Positions 1 through 9,021 of a stretch of DNA of 55,787 bases are shown piece by piece; within the stretch, counting starts at the first letter, position 1, and every line of letters begins with the position of its first letter. The position numbers were made by a program, and so were the translations under genes. The notes under the pieces were generated by a model. The model was not told the origin of the DNA. It did no database searches and worked only from the letters and a program-made list of their open reading frames with translations. Origin of the DNA: Paenibacillus dendritiformis (lineage in GTDB: Bacteria; Bacillota; Bacilli; Paenibacillales; Paenibacillaceae); NCBI RefSeq assembly GCF_015845845.1, contig NZ_LDIG01000123.1, forward strand, positions 1 to 55,787. The letters are read 5' to 3'.

Positions 1-28
1 GGGTCTGTCAAGAGTTTTGTGTAAACGC
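1..28. repeat. Left terminal inverted repeat of the IS256-family element
   Basis: It begins GGGTCTGT and ends in TTTGTGTAAACGC. It matches the reverse complement of 1330-1357 at 21 of 28 positions, with the agreement concentrated in the outer GTCTGT and the inner TTTGTGTAAAC blocks. Confidence 0.8.
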
Positions 29-64
29 ATTGATGATGAAGCCCCCTCGGGGGCGGTTCGCCCC

Positions 65-1315
65 TTAGCTTAAATGTTGTCCGACCCGATCCGGGAAGAA
101 GATGGAGAGCTGGAGGAGGATTTGTCCCCAGTTCTGCACGCGCCCCGTCCATTTGCGAGTCACATCCATCGTCGCCAGGTACAGCATCTTCAGCAACGCC
201 TCGTCCGTCGGGAAGATGCTCTTGCCCTTGGTCACTTTGCGAAGTTGGCGATGGTAGCTCTCGATGATGTTTGTGGTATAAATCAACTTACGGATCTCTG
301 GCGGAAACTTGAAGAAGGTCGCGAGCTCATCCCAATTGTTGCGCCAGGAACGGATAATGAGCGGGTACTTCGTTCCCCAGACTTCTTCAAAGCGATCCAA
401 TTCCACAAGAGCGGCTTCTTCCGTGCTCGCCTTGTAGATCGGCTTCAGATCGGCAGTGACCTTCTTTAGGTCCTTGTAGGACACATAGCGCGTTGAATTG
501 CGAATCTGATGAATGATGCATTTCTGAATCTCCGTCTGTGGATAGCATGCGGTGATGGCCTGCGAGAAGCCGGTCAGGTTGTCCACACACGTAATGAGAA
601 TGTCCTGTACGCCGCGATTCTTCAACTCATTCAGCACGCTCAGCCAGAACTTTGCAGATTCATTCTCGCCGATCCAGATGCCCAGAACATCCTTGTTGCC
701 ATCCAAATCGATGCCGATGACCATGTAAGCCGCCTTATTGACGATGGCGCCATCTTGCTTCACTTTAAAGTGAATGGCGTCCAAAAATACAACGGCATAC
801 ACGCTTTGCAGCGGCCGGTTTTGCCATTCTTTGACCAGGGGCATGATCTTGTTGGTGACATTGGAGATAAGCGTAGGGGACACCTCAATGCCGTATAGCT
901 GCTGGAGATGATCCTGAATCTCCCGTGTGCTTACGCCCTTGGCATAGAGCGCAATGATCTGATCCTCAATGCCGGTCACGTTCGACTGATACTTTTTCAC
1001 CACCAGTGGCTCGAACTCACCTTGCCGGTCGCGGGGCACCGAAATCTCTTGCTCCCCATACTCACTGGTGATCTTCTTGCGGCTCTTGCCATTGCGTGAA
1101 TTGGAGGTGGTCTTCTCCGCTTTCTCATGCTTCTCATAGCCCAGATGCGTGTCCATCTCGGCCTCCAGCATTTCCTGAATCGTCTCGGCGAACAGATCCT
1201 TCAAGGCGTTTTGCGCATCTTTCGCGGTCATGAGCTTGTTCTCTTTAATAAACGCTCGTAGTTGCTCTTTCGTCCATAGTCCCATGTGTTCTCCCAACCT
1301 TTCTATTAGTTCCAT
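65..1315 (-). CDS. IS256-family (mutator-type) transposase
   Basis: This 416-residue DDE transposase catalyses movement of the surrounding element. The length is normal for IS256 enzymes and the frame is open from start to stop, so it is probably functional. Family features are the N-terminal helical region, the block ending in YAKGVSTREIQ (about residue 125), the first catalytic aspartate in VVFLDAIHFKV (about 178), the second in ITCVDNLTGF (about 243), and the C-terminal TTNIIESYHRQLRKVTKG stretch that carries the catalytic glutamate (about 353). It fills most of the 1.36-kb element and is read toward the window start. There is no sign of frameshift or truncation. Confidence 0.92.
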   Translation of the reverse strand: MELIERLGEHMGLWTKEQLRAFIKENKLMTAKDAQNALKDLFAETIQEMLEAEMDTHLGYEKHEKAEKTTSNSRNGKSRKKITSEYGEQEISVPRDRQGEFEPLVVKKYQSNVTGIEDQIIALYAKGVSTREIQDHLQQLYGIEVSPTLISNVTNKIMPLVKEWQNRPLQSVYAVVFLDAIHFKVKQDGAIVNKAAYMVIGIDLDGNKDVLGIWIGENESAKFWLSVLNELKNRGVQDILITCVDNLTGFSQAITACYPQTEIQKCIIHQIRNSTRYVSYKDLKKVTADLKPIYKASTEEAALVELDRFEEVWGTKYPLIIRSWRNNWDELATFFKFPPEIRKLIYTTNIIESYHRQLRKVTKGKSIFPTDEALLKMLYLATMDVTRKWTGRVQNWGQILLQLSIFFPDRVGQHLS

Positions 1316-1329
1316 TTTAATAGGTTTTG

Positions 1330-1357
1330 GAGTTTACACAAACTATTTTACAGACTC
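1330..1357. repeat. Right terminal inverted repeat of the IS256-family element
   Basis: It contains GTTTACACAAA and the outer end ACAGACTC, complementary to the left repeat at 1-28. It also supplies the last few codons and the stop of the interrupted hydrolase frame. Confidence 0.8.
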
Positions 1358-1831
1358 AGTTTGTCCAATAGGTGTAGAAATTTCTTTCTCTATTTTTAGT
1401 CTACTCTCACTTACGTTAAACCATGTCATCATATTATTTATGATACGTTCCATATTTACCACAGGAGAGAGAAACAAACACTGCTTCAACGGCTCATGGC
1501 TATATTCTAATAGGCTAAAATATGCTCCTATGCTACAAGCAAAAATGCTTATATTATTTGATAACGATTTTGCATAGGTCATAATTGTATTAAGGTCTTG
1601 AACACAGTTTTGAACTTTGCAAAGATAAGTATCATCCTTACGGTCACCATGTTGAGGTAAATCAAAACTAAGCACTTGATAACCTACTGCTGTTGCTTCT
1701 TCTGCAAATACAATAATCGAGTCATCTGCCTTATTTGACATGTTACCATGCACCACCACAAATAACTTATCTGATTTGTCACCCCACAAAATTGCTGGAA
1801 TGTTTTCTATTTTAAAATTATTTTTTATCAT
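1343..1831 (-). pseudogene. Alpha/beta-hydrolase gene truncated by the IS256-family element
   Basis: The product resembles small serine hydrolases of the alpha/beta fold. It has the oxyanion-loop motif VVVHGNMS near residue 27 and a nucleophile elbow ACSIGAYF near residue 100, where Ser would be the nucleophile. Only 162 residues remain, and the final codons and stop lie inside the IS right inverted repeat (1330-1357). The C-terminal third, which should hold the catalytic Asp and His, is missing, so the product is expected to be inactive. The start is well supported: GGAGG lies 10 bases upstream of the ATG on the minus strand. Codon use is AT-rich, unlike the island that follows. The substrate is unknown. 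Confidence 0.75.
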
Positions 1832-1894
1832 TACAATTTATCCTCCATAGAAATATAAATAATTCGTCATTCCAAATATTACAAATGTATTTAC

Positions 1895-2572
1895 CTAAAT
1901 AAATATTGGCTCTCTTTCTTTAAAATCTGTTATTCTTGTATAAGCATGGGCTACATTGCATTGAACCATAAAGTTCTTGATTTTAACAACTTCTTTGTCA
2001 GTTTCAAATAATTGTAGCCATTTAAACCAATACAAATAATTGCTGATATATTTAGTTGCAACACCATTAAACTTATTCATCCACTTTTTTAATTTGCTGT
2101 GTACAGCATTAATGTGTTGAATATGGTAAATTCCTTCTTTATGTTTTCCTCTTTGTATACGTTTATGTTCCAATGAACAATCTTTGGCAAACTGAACATA
2201 ACTCTTATGACTATCAGTACAAAAGATAGAGTTATCCCCTACACGACCGTCATAGAGTCTTTCTAATTCTTGGTGTGTCATTCTACCTCTACATAGTAAC
2301 TCCATAATTAGATTACCCTGTCTATCAATAGCAGTAGCAATACAAACCTGTTCGTTAGATATACCTCTCTTTTTAATCTGTTTGCCTCTTTTACGAGATT
2401 TTCTCGGCATTTTAGAAGGTTTTGTACCTTTGAAACTCTCTGCAAAGAATACTTCATCAGCCTCAATTACTCCCTCAACAGAGCCTACACCAAAAAATGA
2501 CCTTATACAATCAAGTATTTTGTGTCTCCAAAAGAAACTTGTAAAACATAGCCTATTTTTGGGATGCGGCAT
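1895..2572 (-). pseudogene. IS1595-family (ISXO2-like) transposase, 5'-truncated
   Basis: The 225-residue frame aligns with the catalytic part of IS1595-family transposases: the WRHKIL block near residue 16, EADEVFFAES with the first acidic residues near 39, FCTDSHKSY with the second near 117, and the HINAVHSKLKKWM plus GVATKYISNYLYWFKW region typical of the family end. The N-terminal zinc-ribbon and helix region (roughly 80-100 residues in relatives) is absent, and the frame opens in sequence that abuts the end of the AraC fragment. No clear terminal inverted repeats were found. I take it as a decayed element left by a deletion or a second insertion. Confidence 0.75.
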
Positions 2573-2596
2573 GATGATGATTTTCGGTTCAGGCGT

Positions 2597-2968
2597 TTAT
2601 TTACGAGCCATTGTTCGAAAAGATCGGGGGGGGATGCCGTATAATCGTTGAAACAGCTGATTGTAAACGGAAACAGAAGAAAAACCGCATTCGATGGCGA
2701 TCTTTAATACGGTTTTATTTGTGTTTATCAGCATGTTTTGGCTGCGAATAACTCGATAAATTTGTAACCATGAGTATGGAGATATCCCGACAATTTCCTT
2801 GAAATAATGAGCAAATTGAAATTTACTGAAGTATGAAATATCCGCCATTTCATCTAACGTCCATGGGTGCTGATAATTTTCTTCACATTGCACATAGTCC
2901 ATAACAAATTGAACCCATTTCGTCAACGAAGGGTGTCTTTCTGTACAAGAAGCAAATTTGAATATCAC
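2597..2968 (-). pseudogene. AraC-family regulator fragment (DNA-binding domain only)
   Basis: The 123 residues form a double helix-turn-helix of AraC/XylS type: WTLDEMADISYFSKFQF for the first HTH and VLKIAIECGFSSVSVYNQLF for the second, followed by the usual YGIPPRSFR tail and a natural stop. A sensor domain would be expected before this, but the reading frame upstream has only a GTG start at 2968 with no convincing ribosome site. It is probably the remains of a longer gene whose first part was lost. It points away from the biosynthetic operon and ends beside the IS1595 remnant, so a regulatory role for the operon is not supported. Confidence 0.6.
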
Positions 2969-3076
2969 AATGAAGAGACGATATCGATTTGGCAGCCCGG
3001 TTTAAAAAAGACGGTTCAATTTCAATTAGAAACTTCATGCGTTTTACAAGAAATTGTACCATATGGGGCGTCCTAA
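2941..3076 (+). other. Possible 3' tail of a lost plus-strand gene
   Basis: A plus-strand open frame ends in VLQEIVPYGAS and a stop at about 3074-3076, 37 bases before a good intrinsic terminator at 3114. That arrangement is what the end of a real gene looks like, but the frame upstream overlaps the AraC fragment on the other strand and no family is recognised. It could be chance. Confidence 0.25.
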
Positions 3077-3113
3077 GAAGTTAGCCGATTCTTTTCGTTA
3101 TGGCGGCTGGATG

Positions 3114-3141
3114 GCGTGCAGCGCGATGCACGCTATTTTTT
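3114..3141 (+). terminator. Intrinsic terminator before the left direct repeat
   Basis: A perfect 7-bp stem (GCGTGCA/TGCACGC) with a 6-base loop is followed by TATTTTTTT. It lies 10 bases before the left copy of the 91-bp repeat and probably marks the end of the ancestral upstream gene. Confidence 0.7.
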
Positions 3142-3150
3142 TGGGCGAGA

Positions 3151-3241
3151 ATATGGAAATATGTTGAAAAAGAAGCTTTCTATAGTAAAATGATGGTAAT
3201 AGTTTTTCCTAAACTTCATAGAGAAGAGGAGTGCAGGCGCT
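3151..3241 (+). repeat. Left copy of 91-bp direct repeat flanking the NRPS/PKS island
   Basis: It matches 31349-31439 at 82 of 91 positions without gaps. The right copy is the region immediately upstream of the FAD oxidoreductase and carries its likely promoter. This left copy keeps the same elements (TTGAAA at 3164, TAAAAT at 3186, 16-base spacer, then AGGAGTGCAGGCGCT) but leads into no such gene. The two copies diverge abruptly at 3242 and 31440. Confidence 0.85.
3164..3191 (+). promoter_or_regulatory. Sigma-A-like promoter in the left repeat copy
   Basis: TTGAAA (3164-3169), a 16-base spacer and TAAAAT (3186-3191). It is the counterpart of the oxidoreductase promoter in the right copy. 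Transcription from here would run toward the biosynthetic operon, so it could contribute read-through into it. Confidence 0.4.
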
Positions 3242-3889
3242 ACTCAGCTCAATACTTTTCCACAACCAGAATTTTCTTTGTCACGGCACTCTTCAATGTC
3301 ATTATCTCCTGTCCCATAGTGACATTATCTCAGAACAGTTATAGGGTGACATTATCACAGACGAATAACATACATGATTATTGAAGTATTGACACCAAAA
3401 ATATATAGTGGTATTTTAAGGGAATCAAGATAGAAGAAGATTCAAAATTAGAGTTACGCTAGCCAAGAGAAAAGAAAAAAATTTCGATGTATTGAACGTT
3501 AACAGGCTTTGCATTTTCATTTTAAATGGACCCCGCCCTCAATTACTACACCGAAGTGTCAAAACGGTCGCATTCATCATGCCACGCTTTTACAGCCGTT
3601 TCTGGATGATATGAAAGAACCACTGAACTCGTTGTGCCCCCTTACAGGCCAAAACTCAATATTGTGGAAAGGTATGGAAATGGCCCAAGTCCGATGTTAG
3701 TCAATAATGGGTTCTATCAGACGGTGACCGATCTCAGAACTAATGTTTGAGACCCATCGAAATAAATGAACATAAATTCCATACACTTCTTGTGTAAAAA
3801 TAGACAATAATAGCCGTTGATGTCGCTATGTATAACAAGCCTGTCTTCTTTTTTATGTGTAATTTTCCGAATGAGAAAGGAAGTCGAGG
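3242..3889. other. Gap before the biosynthetic operon
   Basis: No convincing gene. The first part has three short GTGACATTATC-like repeats (listed separately). The frame at 3509-3700 (63 codons) has no ribosome site and no recognisable family. The last 150 bases should contain the operon promoter, but I see no clear -35/-10 pair; AT-rich stretches around 3790-3815 are the best candidates. A ribosome site (AAAGGAAG) precedes the ATG at 3890. Confidence 0.5.
3296..3356. repeat. Three short repeats resembling an IS21-family end
   Basis: The 11-mers at 3296 (ATGTCATTATC), 3319 (GTGACATTATC) and 3346 (GTGACATTATC) recur at 23- and 27-base spacing. Multiple short terminal repeats of this sort are characteristic of IS21-family ends. 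No istA or istB sequence is present, so this would be a solo end remnant. The family assignment is from memory of the pattern and is tentative. Confidence 0.35.
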
Positions 3890-5653
3890 ATGTATAAAAA
3901 TTTGTTAGAAATGCTAGATTATACGGCGTATCACTATCCCGATCGCAAAGCGTTTATTTATTTGAAAAACGGGGAAATCGAGAGTGAAAGCTGCACCTAT
4001 CATGAGCTGCGCCTCCGTTCCCAGAAGCTTGCCGCGTATTTTCAATTTCTGAACTTGTCCGGCGAGAGAATCATGATTCTGTTGCCGAGCGGGATCGACT
4101 ATATCATTGCTTTTTTCGGATGCTTGCAGGCAGGCGCTTTGCCGGTGCCAGCCTTTCCTCCCAGCAAGTCGCGCAATGGGCAACGAGTCACAGCGATCTA
4201 TGAGAACGCCAAGCCTGCCCTGCTTATTACGCAATCTCCCCTTGATTCCATGAAGCTTCCAGAGAAGATGAGAAGTGCCTACTCCATTCAGCTTGACGAT
4301 ATTCTGCAGCGTGACGATGAATTTACCTATCGGGCACAAACGATCCCGATCGACCATATCGCTTTCCTTCAATATACGTCCGGATCTACCAACACTCCGA
4401 AGGGCGTAATGGTAAGCCATCGCAATTTACTCCACAATCTCGAAATCATGAAGAAACGATTCTATCATTCAAATGACACGATTATGGTGTCTTGGCTGCC
4501 GATGTACCATGATATGGGGCTCATCGGGAACGTGCTGCAAAACGTATACAATGGCGGAAGCTGTTATCTGATGTCGCCCATGGATTTCATCCAAAAGCCG
4601 ATTCGATGGCTGCGGACGATCACGAAATATCGAGCTACCTTCAGTGGAGCCCCCGACTTTGCCTACCGACTATGCGTCCAAAAAATAACGGATGAAGATA
4701 AACAAGAACTGAATCTGAGCCCTTGGGCGATCGCCTTCAACGGCTCCGAGCCGGTTCGGGCAGAAACGATCCGCCAGTTTTGCGATAGCTTCCGCGTATG
4801 CGGCTTCCGCGATGAAGCGCTGCTGCCTAGCTACGGCCTGGCCGAGGCGACGCTGTGCGTGACCGTTGCGGCCAAAGAGGCGCAAAAGAAGCTGCTCTAT
4901 CTGGACGATAAGGCGCTCCAGCAGAACAATGTCGCCCCAGTCAAAGCCCACGGGGATGCGGCGCGTGCCCAGGTCGGCTGCGGTTCGATTTTTTCGGATC
5001 AGCAAATCAAAATCGTAGACCCGTCCACCCAGCTCGAATGCGAGGGGGGCGAAATCGGCGAAATATGGATTAAGGGAGAAAGCGTCGCCCAAGGCTATTG
5101 GGATGCTCCGGTCGAGAGCGAAGCGACATTTGCGGCTTATTTGTTGGATTCGGAGGAAGGTCCGTTCTTGCGCACCGGTGATCTCGGCTTTGTTCACGGT
5201 GGCGAATTATACATAGCCGGACGGCTAAAAGACTTGATCATCATTCGGGGACAGAACTATTATCCTCAGGATATCGAGGAGATTGCCGCCAGCTGCCATC
5301 CGGATATTAACGGGGCGAGTCTGGCCGCATTTTCGATAGAGGTGCAGGGCGGAGAGGAACTTGTCGTAGTATGCGAAATGAACCGGGAATTCAAGCATGC
5401 CGTGCAGCGCAAGCAACTCGATTGGGAAGCTTGCTGCAGCGGGATTGCTCATCGAATTCGCGAAGCCATTGCCGAACAGCTCCAGCTATATGCCTATGAT
5501 GTCAAGCTCGTCAAGCCTTTGAATCTCCCGAAAACAACCAGTAACAAGATTCAGCGCCGCAAGTGCAAAGAGATGTATCTGAACGGAAGTTTATTCGTGT
5601 GGGGTGGATTAAATGGACAAGGGACAGGACAAGCGTTACAAGGACATATGTAA
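3890..5653 (+). CDS. Fatty acyl-AMP ligase (FAAL), chain-initiating enzyme
   Basis: This enzyme would activate a fatty acid with ATP and pass the acyl-adenylate to the carrier domain at the start of the next protein, supplying the lipid tail. The 587 residues follow the FAAL pattern: P-loop-like FLQYTSGSTNTPKGV (about 160), LPMYHDMGLIG (about 205), SYGLAEAT (about 313), RTGDLG (about 432), DLIIIRGQNYYPQDIE (about 450) and the C-terminal KTTSNKIQRRKC (about 555). The YYPQDIE block distinguishes FAALs from CoA ligases. The start ATG has AAAGGAAG upstream. Its last 41 bases overlap the first codons of PKS1, implying coupled translation. It is the first gene of the operon. Confidence 0.93.
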   Translation: MYKNLLEMLDYTAYHYPDRKAFIYLKNGEIESESCTYHELRLRSQKLAAYFQFLNLSGERIMILLPSGIDYIIAFFGCLQAGALPVPAFPPSKSRNGQRVTAIYENAKPALLITQSPLDSMKLPEKMRSAYSIQLDDILQRDDEFTYRAQTIPIDHIAFLQYTSGSTNTPKGVMVSHRNLLHNLEIMKKRFYHSNDTIMVSWLPMYHDMGLIGNVLQNVYNGGSCYLMSPMDFIQKPIRWLRTITKYRATFSGAPDFAYRLCVQKITDEDKQELNLSPWAIAFNGSEPVRAETIRQFCDSFRVCGFRDEALLPSYGLAEATLCVTVAAKEAQKKLLYLDDKALQQNNVAPVKAHGDAARAQVGCGSIFSDQQIKIVDPSTQLECEGGEIGEIWIKGESVAQGYWDAPVESEATFAAYLLDSEEGPFLRTGDLGFVHGGELYIAGRLKDLIIIRGQNYYPQDIEEIAASCHPDINGASLAAFSIEVQGGEELVVVCEMNREFKHAVQRKQLDWEACCSGIAHRIREAIAEQLQLYAYDVKLVKPLNLPKTTSNKIQRRKCKEMYLNGSLFVWGGLNGQGTGQALQGHM

Positions 5654-8600
5654 TTGGTTCGTGCAGCAAATCAGCGCGCTGAAGCAAATATCGCAACATG
5701 AAATCAAGGCCGAATTTCCATTTTCCCGATATGGCCTTGACTCGAAGGAATTGGTGTCTTTATCCGGTGAATTGGAATCGTTCGTTAAGCGTTCCGTTGA
5801 TCCAACCCTGTTCTGGGACTATCCTTCCATCCAAGCCGTGGCTCGGCATTTTGCGTTCGGAGGGGAGAATGGGCATGCAGCACGAGATGACTGCGGAGCC
5901 GAGCAAGAGGACGCGATTGCTGTCATCGGCATGGGCTGCCGATTTCCCAAATCGAGCAGCATCGACGAATATTGGCATAATCTCCGCAGCGGAGAAAATT
6001 GCATCACGGAGATGCCCGAGCTGCGCTCGTCACGGTTCGCGCAGGACGGTATGCACCGTGCCGGTATCGTTGAAGAAATCGACCTGTTCGATAATGAAGC
6101 CTTCCACTTATCTCCCCGCGAGGCAGAGCAGATGGATCCGCAGCAGCGCATGCTGTTGGAAGTGGTATGGGAGGCGCTCGAGGATGCGGGATTGACGAAC
6201 GAAGCGATGAACGGCTCGAGGACGGGCGTGTTCGTCGGCATTTCCAGCAACGATTACGGCTGCGGCAAGCTGTCCGATTACGAGCGAAGCGGCATTTATA
6301 CGGTGACGGGAAATTCCAATTGCATTGCCGCCAATCGAATTTCGTATATATGGAACTTGCGGGGCCCAAGCATGGCCGTGGATACAGCCTGCTCTTCCTC
6401 TCTCGTCGCGGTTCATCTGGCTTGCCAAAGTTTGAAAACGGGCGAGACGAATATGGCGATCGCGGGCGGGGTGAACGTGATATTGAATCCGGCCATCAGC
6501 AAAGCTTTCCGCGAAGCGGGTATGCTCTCGGCAGACGGCAGGTGCAAAACGTTCGATTCGCGCGCTGACGGTTACGTACGGGGAGAAGGAGCCGGCGCGG
6601 TCATCTTGAAGCCGCTGGCTGCTGCCCTTCGCGACCGTGATCGCATATACGCCGTGATCAGGGGGAGTGCCGTCAATCAGGACGGCTTAAGCAACGGCTT
6701 AACTGCACCCAATGGTCAGGCCCAGGAAGAGGTGCTGCAGGACGCTTACCGCGCCGCGGGCATATCCGGAGAAGAGATCGACTATATCGAAGCGCACGGG
6801 ACGGGAACCGCTCTGGGAGATCCGATCGAAGTTCAGGCGATCGGGCGGGTGCTGTCTAGGAACCGCTCCGCTGCGAGCAAGTGCTACATCGGTTCGGTCA
6901 AGACCAACATCGGTCATCTGGAGGCGGCTGCCGGGATTGCCGGCTTCATCAAAACCGTGCTTTGCCTGCACTACCGGGAATGGGTTCCGCACTTGAACCT
7001 GCAGGAGATCAATCCATACATCCCGCTTCGCGATCTTCCGCTCCAGATCGTGCGGGATCCGGTAAGCTGGCCGGCAGGAAGCAGAGCTTCGGTGGCCGGG
7101 GTAAGCTCATTCGGCTTCGGCGGAACGAACGCTCACGTTGTGCTGCAGGAGTATGCAACTTCGTTGATGCCGCCGGCGCGGACATCGCAGCAGGCGCCTC
7201 CTTCGTTACATATTCTTCCTTTGTCCGCCAATAGCCACGGCTCCCTGACACGTCTTGCCGCCGACATGAGACGATACCTGCAGGAGCGCACTGATGCTTC
7301 GTTGGACGATATTTGCTACACGGCGCAGCAGAGGCGCACGCACCGTGCCTGGCGCGCAGCCGTTCTCGGGAGCAACCGCGAGGAGCTCGCTCTTGAGTTG
7401 GAGCGACTTACTTCGACTTGCGCGATCGCCGATCCGTCCAATCTTGTGTTCGTCTTCTCCGGCCAAGGCAATCAATGGAACGGAATGGGACTGCAATACT
7501 TATCCGGGGATAACGCATTTACACGAACATTCCTGGAATGCGATGCGATATGGAGCAAGTATGCCGGATGGTCGTTATGGGACGAACTTCACCGCGGAGA
7601 TGCCGATGCTTGGGCAGATCGCACCGATGCGGCTCAGCCGCTCGTCTTTGCCGTTCAAGCGTCCCTTCTCGCTCTATGGAGGAGCTGGGGAATTGAACCG
7701 AAGGCGGTCATCGGGCACAGTCTTGGGGAAATTTCAGCGCACTACGCGGCTGGCGTGCTCACCTTGGAAGATGCGATGCGTCTCGTATATTGGCGCGGCA
7801 CGCTCATGCAATCGACCAAGGGACAAGGTGCCATGGTCTCCATACGCATGCCGCTTGCCGATATCGAGCAGCGCCTCGGCGAATATCCGGGCGTAGGGAT
7901 ATCGGCGGTGAACGGGCCCTCATCCGTTGTCCTGGCCGGAGAAGCACATGAAGTGGAGCGCTTGCTGAGGAACCTGCCCGATACGGTTAAAACCCATCTC
8001 CTTTCAAGCTCGTTTGCCTTTCACAGCCACTTCATGGAGCCGTTATGCGATCGTCTTCAAACCGAGCTTGGCCCGGTTCGCCACCGACTGGCCCGCTTGC
8101 GCATCTATTCGACAGTGACGGGGCGGATGGAGAATGGGCTGAGGCTGGGGGCGGAGCATTGGTCTGACAATATGCGCAAGCCTGTTCGATTTGCGGACGC
8201 GCTGCATGCGGCCATGCTGGACGGATACGATGCCTTTGTAGAGCTCGGCCCTCATCCGGTCCTCACACAGCATGTAGAAGAATGCGGTCAGGCCGGAGGA
8301 GTCAAGCTGGCGGCATTCTCGATGCGCAGGGGCGATGACGGAGCATGCATGCCGGAGGCTGCGGCTAGGTTATACCGGTATGGGGCGGATCTGGACTGGA
8401 ATGCCGTCGGCAGCCGGGGACAATGCATTGCCATACCGACCTATCCTTGGGAGAAGAGACGGCTGTGGATCGACGATCCGGAGGCGCTGGAGAGAGGAAC
8501 GATTGGAGCGGTGCCCGAATCGCAAACGGACCGGGCGAGGGAAAGCTCTAGAAACGCTTCCTCAGTTCAGCATATCCTTCAAGCCGTACGCGATCGCGTG

Positions 8601-8987
8601 GAAACGCTGCCACTGCTCGAGGAGCACTTGCAGGGCATGTTCGCCAGCGTGCTGAAGATAATTCCCGCGTCCGACCTGTCCCTGGATCGTCCGCTGGTCA
8701 TGCTCGGGATGGATTCCATAATGGCGCTGCAGCTGAAGCATGCGATCGAACAGCAATTCCAAGTATCTTTGCCGATTGTTCAGTTATTGGAAGGGATCAC
8801 TACCCGCCAGGCCGCATCGAAATTGCACGGCATCCTGCTGGATGCCCGGGATAGGCAGAGCAACGAAGAACGATCGCAAATCGACGATTTGCTGAATTCC
8901 GGCGACATGGAGCGAGATCTGGGCGAGTTGTCCGACGAAGACATGGAACGGCTCCTTCTGCTGTTAACGCAAGAGAAGGGGTCATGA
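5613..8987 (+). CDS. Type I PKS, ACP-KS-AT-ACP (PKS1)
   Basis: The N-terminal carrier (residues 5-75, YGLDSKELVSL, phosphopantetheine Ser44) should receive the fatty acyl group from the FAAL. The ketosynthase (about 100-525) has the active Cys260 in DTACSSSL plus EAHGTGT and NIGHLEAAAG histidine motifs. The acyltransferase (about 610-910) has GQGNQWNGMG, Ser703 in GHSLGEISAH and FAFH at the specificity site, close to the malonyl HAFH type. A second carrier (GMDSIMALQ, Ser1035) follows. There is no ketoreductase, dehydratase or aminotransferase, so the product is a 3-oxo-acyl chain. The acidic tail ending LSDEDMERLLLLLTQ looks like a docking segment. The ATG overlaps the FAAL end and has GGGGTGG upstream. 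Confidence 0.93.
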   Translation: MDKGQDKRYKDICNWFVQQISALKQISQHEIKAEFPFSRYGLDSKELVSLSGELESFVKRSVDPTLFWDYPSIQAVARHFAFGGENGHAARDDCGAEQEDAIAVIGMGCRFPKSSSIDEYWHNLRSGENCITEMPELRSSRFAQDGMHRAGIVEEIDLFDNEAFHLSPREAEQMDPQQRMLLEVVWEALEDAGLTNEAMNGSRTGVFVGISSNDYGCGKLSDYERSGIYTVTGNSNCIAANRISYIWNLRGPSMAVDTACSSSLVAVHLACQSLKTGETNMAIAGGVNVILNPAISKAFREAGMLSADGRCKTFDSRADGYVRGEGAGAVILKPLAAALRDRDRIYAVIRGSAVNQDGLSNGLTAPNGQAQEEVLQDAYRAAGISGEEIDYIEAHGTGTALGDPIEVQAIGRVLSRNRSAASKCYIGSVKTNIGHLEAAAGIAGFIKTVLCLHYREWVPHLNLQEINPYIPLRDLPLQIVRDPVSWPAGSRASVAGVSSFGFGGTNAHVVLQEYATSLMPPARTSQQAPPSLHILPLSANSHGSLTRLAADMRRYLQERTDASLDDICYTAQQRRTHRAWRAAVLGSNREELALELERLTSTCAIADPSNLVFVFSGQGNQWNGMGLQYLSGDNAFTRTFLECDAIWSKYAGWSLWDELHRGDADAWADRTDAAQPLVFAVQASLLALWRSWGIEPKAVIGHSLGEISAHYAAGVLTLEDAMRLVYWRGTLMQSTKGQGAMVSIRMPLADIEQRLGEYPGVGISAVNGPSSVVLAGEAHEVERLLRNLPDTVKTHLLSSSFAFHSHFMEPLCDRLQTELGPVRHRLARLRIYSTVTGRMENGLRLGAEHWSDNMRKPVRFADALHAAMLDGYDAFVELGPHPVLTQHVEECGQAGGVKLAAFSMRRGDDGACMPEAAARLYRYGADLDWNAVGSRGQCIAIPTYPWEKRRLWIDDPEALERGTIGAVPESQTDRARESSRNASSVQHILQAVRDRVETLPLLEEHLQGMFASVLKIIPASDLSLDRPLVMLGMDSIMALQLKHAIEQQFQVSLPIVQLLEGITTRQAASKLHGILLDARDRQSNEERSQIDDLLNSGDMERDLGELSDEDMERLLLLLTQEKGS

Positions 8988-9021
8988 TCGTGCTTCACAT
9001 CAATGACAGGAGATGAACAAG

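Larger units (their letters stand above)
1..1357 (-). mobile_element. IS256-family insertion sequence, apparently complete
   Basis: The element is bounded by imperfect terminal inverted repeats at 1-28 and 1330-1357 (21 of 28 positions agree) and carries one transposase gene on the minus strand. The left repeat starts at the first base of the window, so the outside flank and the expected direct target repeat cannot be checked there; on the right the first flanking bases are AGTTTGTC. The right end lies inside an alpha/beta-hydrolase reading frame, so the insertion broke that gene. Confidence 0.85.

Noticed and set aside
3100-3384. A 94-codon frame across the left 91-bp repeat
   Set aside because: It runs through a terminator hairpin, a promoter-like segment and the IS21-like repeats, so it is not a plausible gene.
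5613-8987. An iturin-type mixed module with aminotransferase
   Set aside because: FAAL-ACP-KS-AT-ACP looks like the start of iturin-type synthases, but no aminotransferase domain follows; NRPS1 starts directly with a condensation domain.
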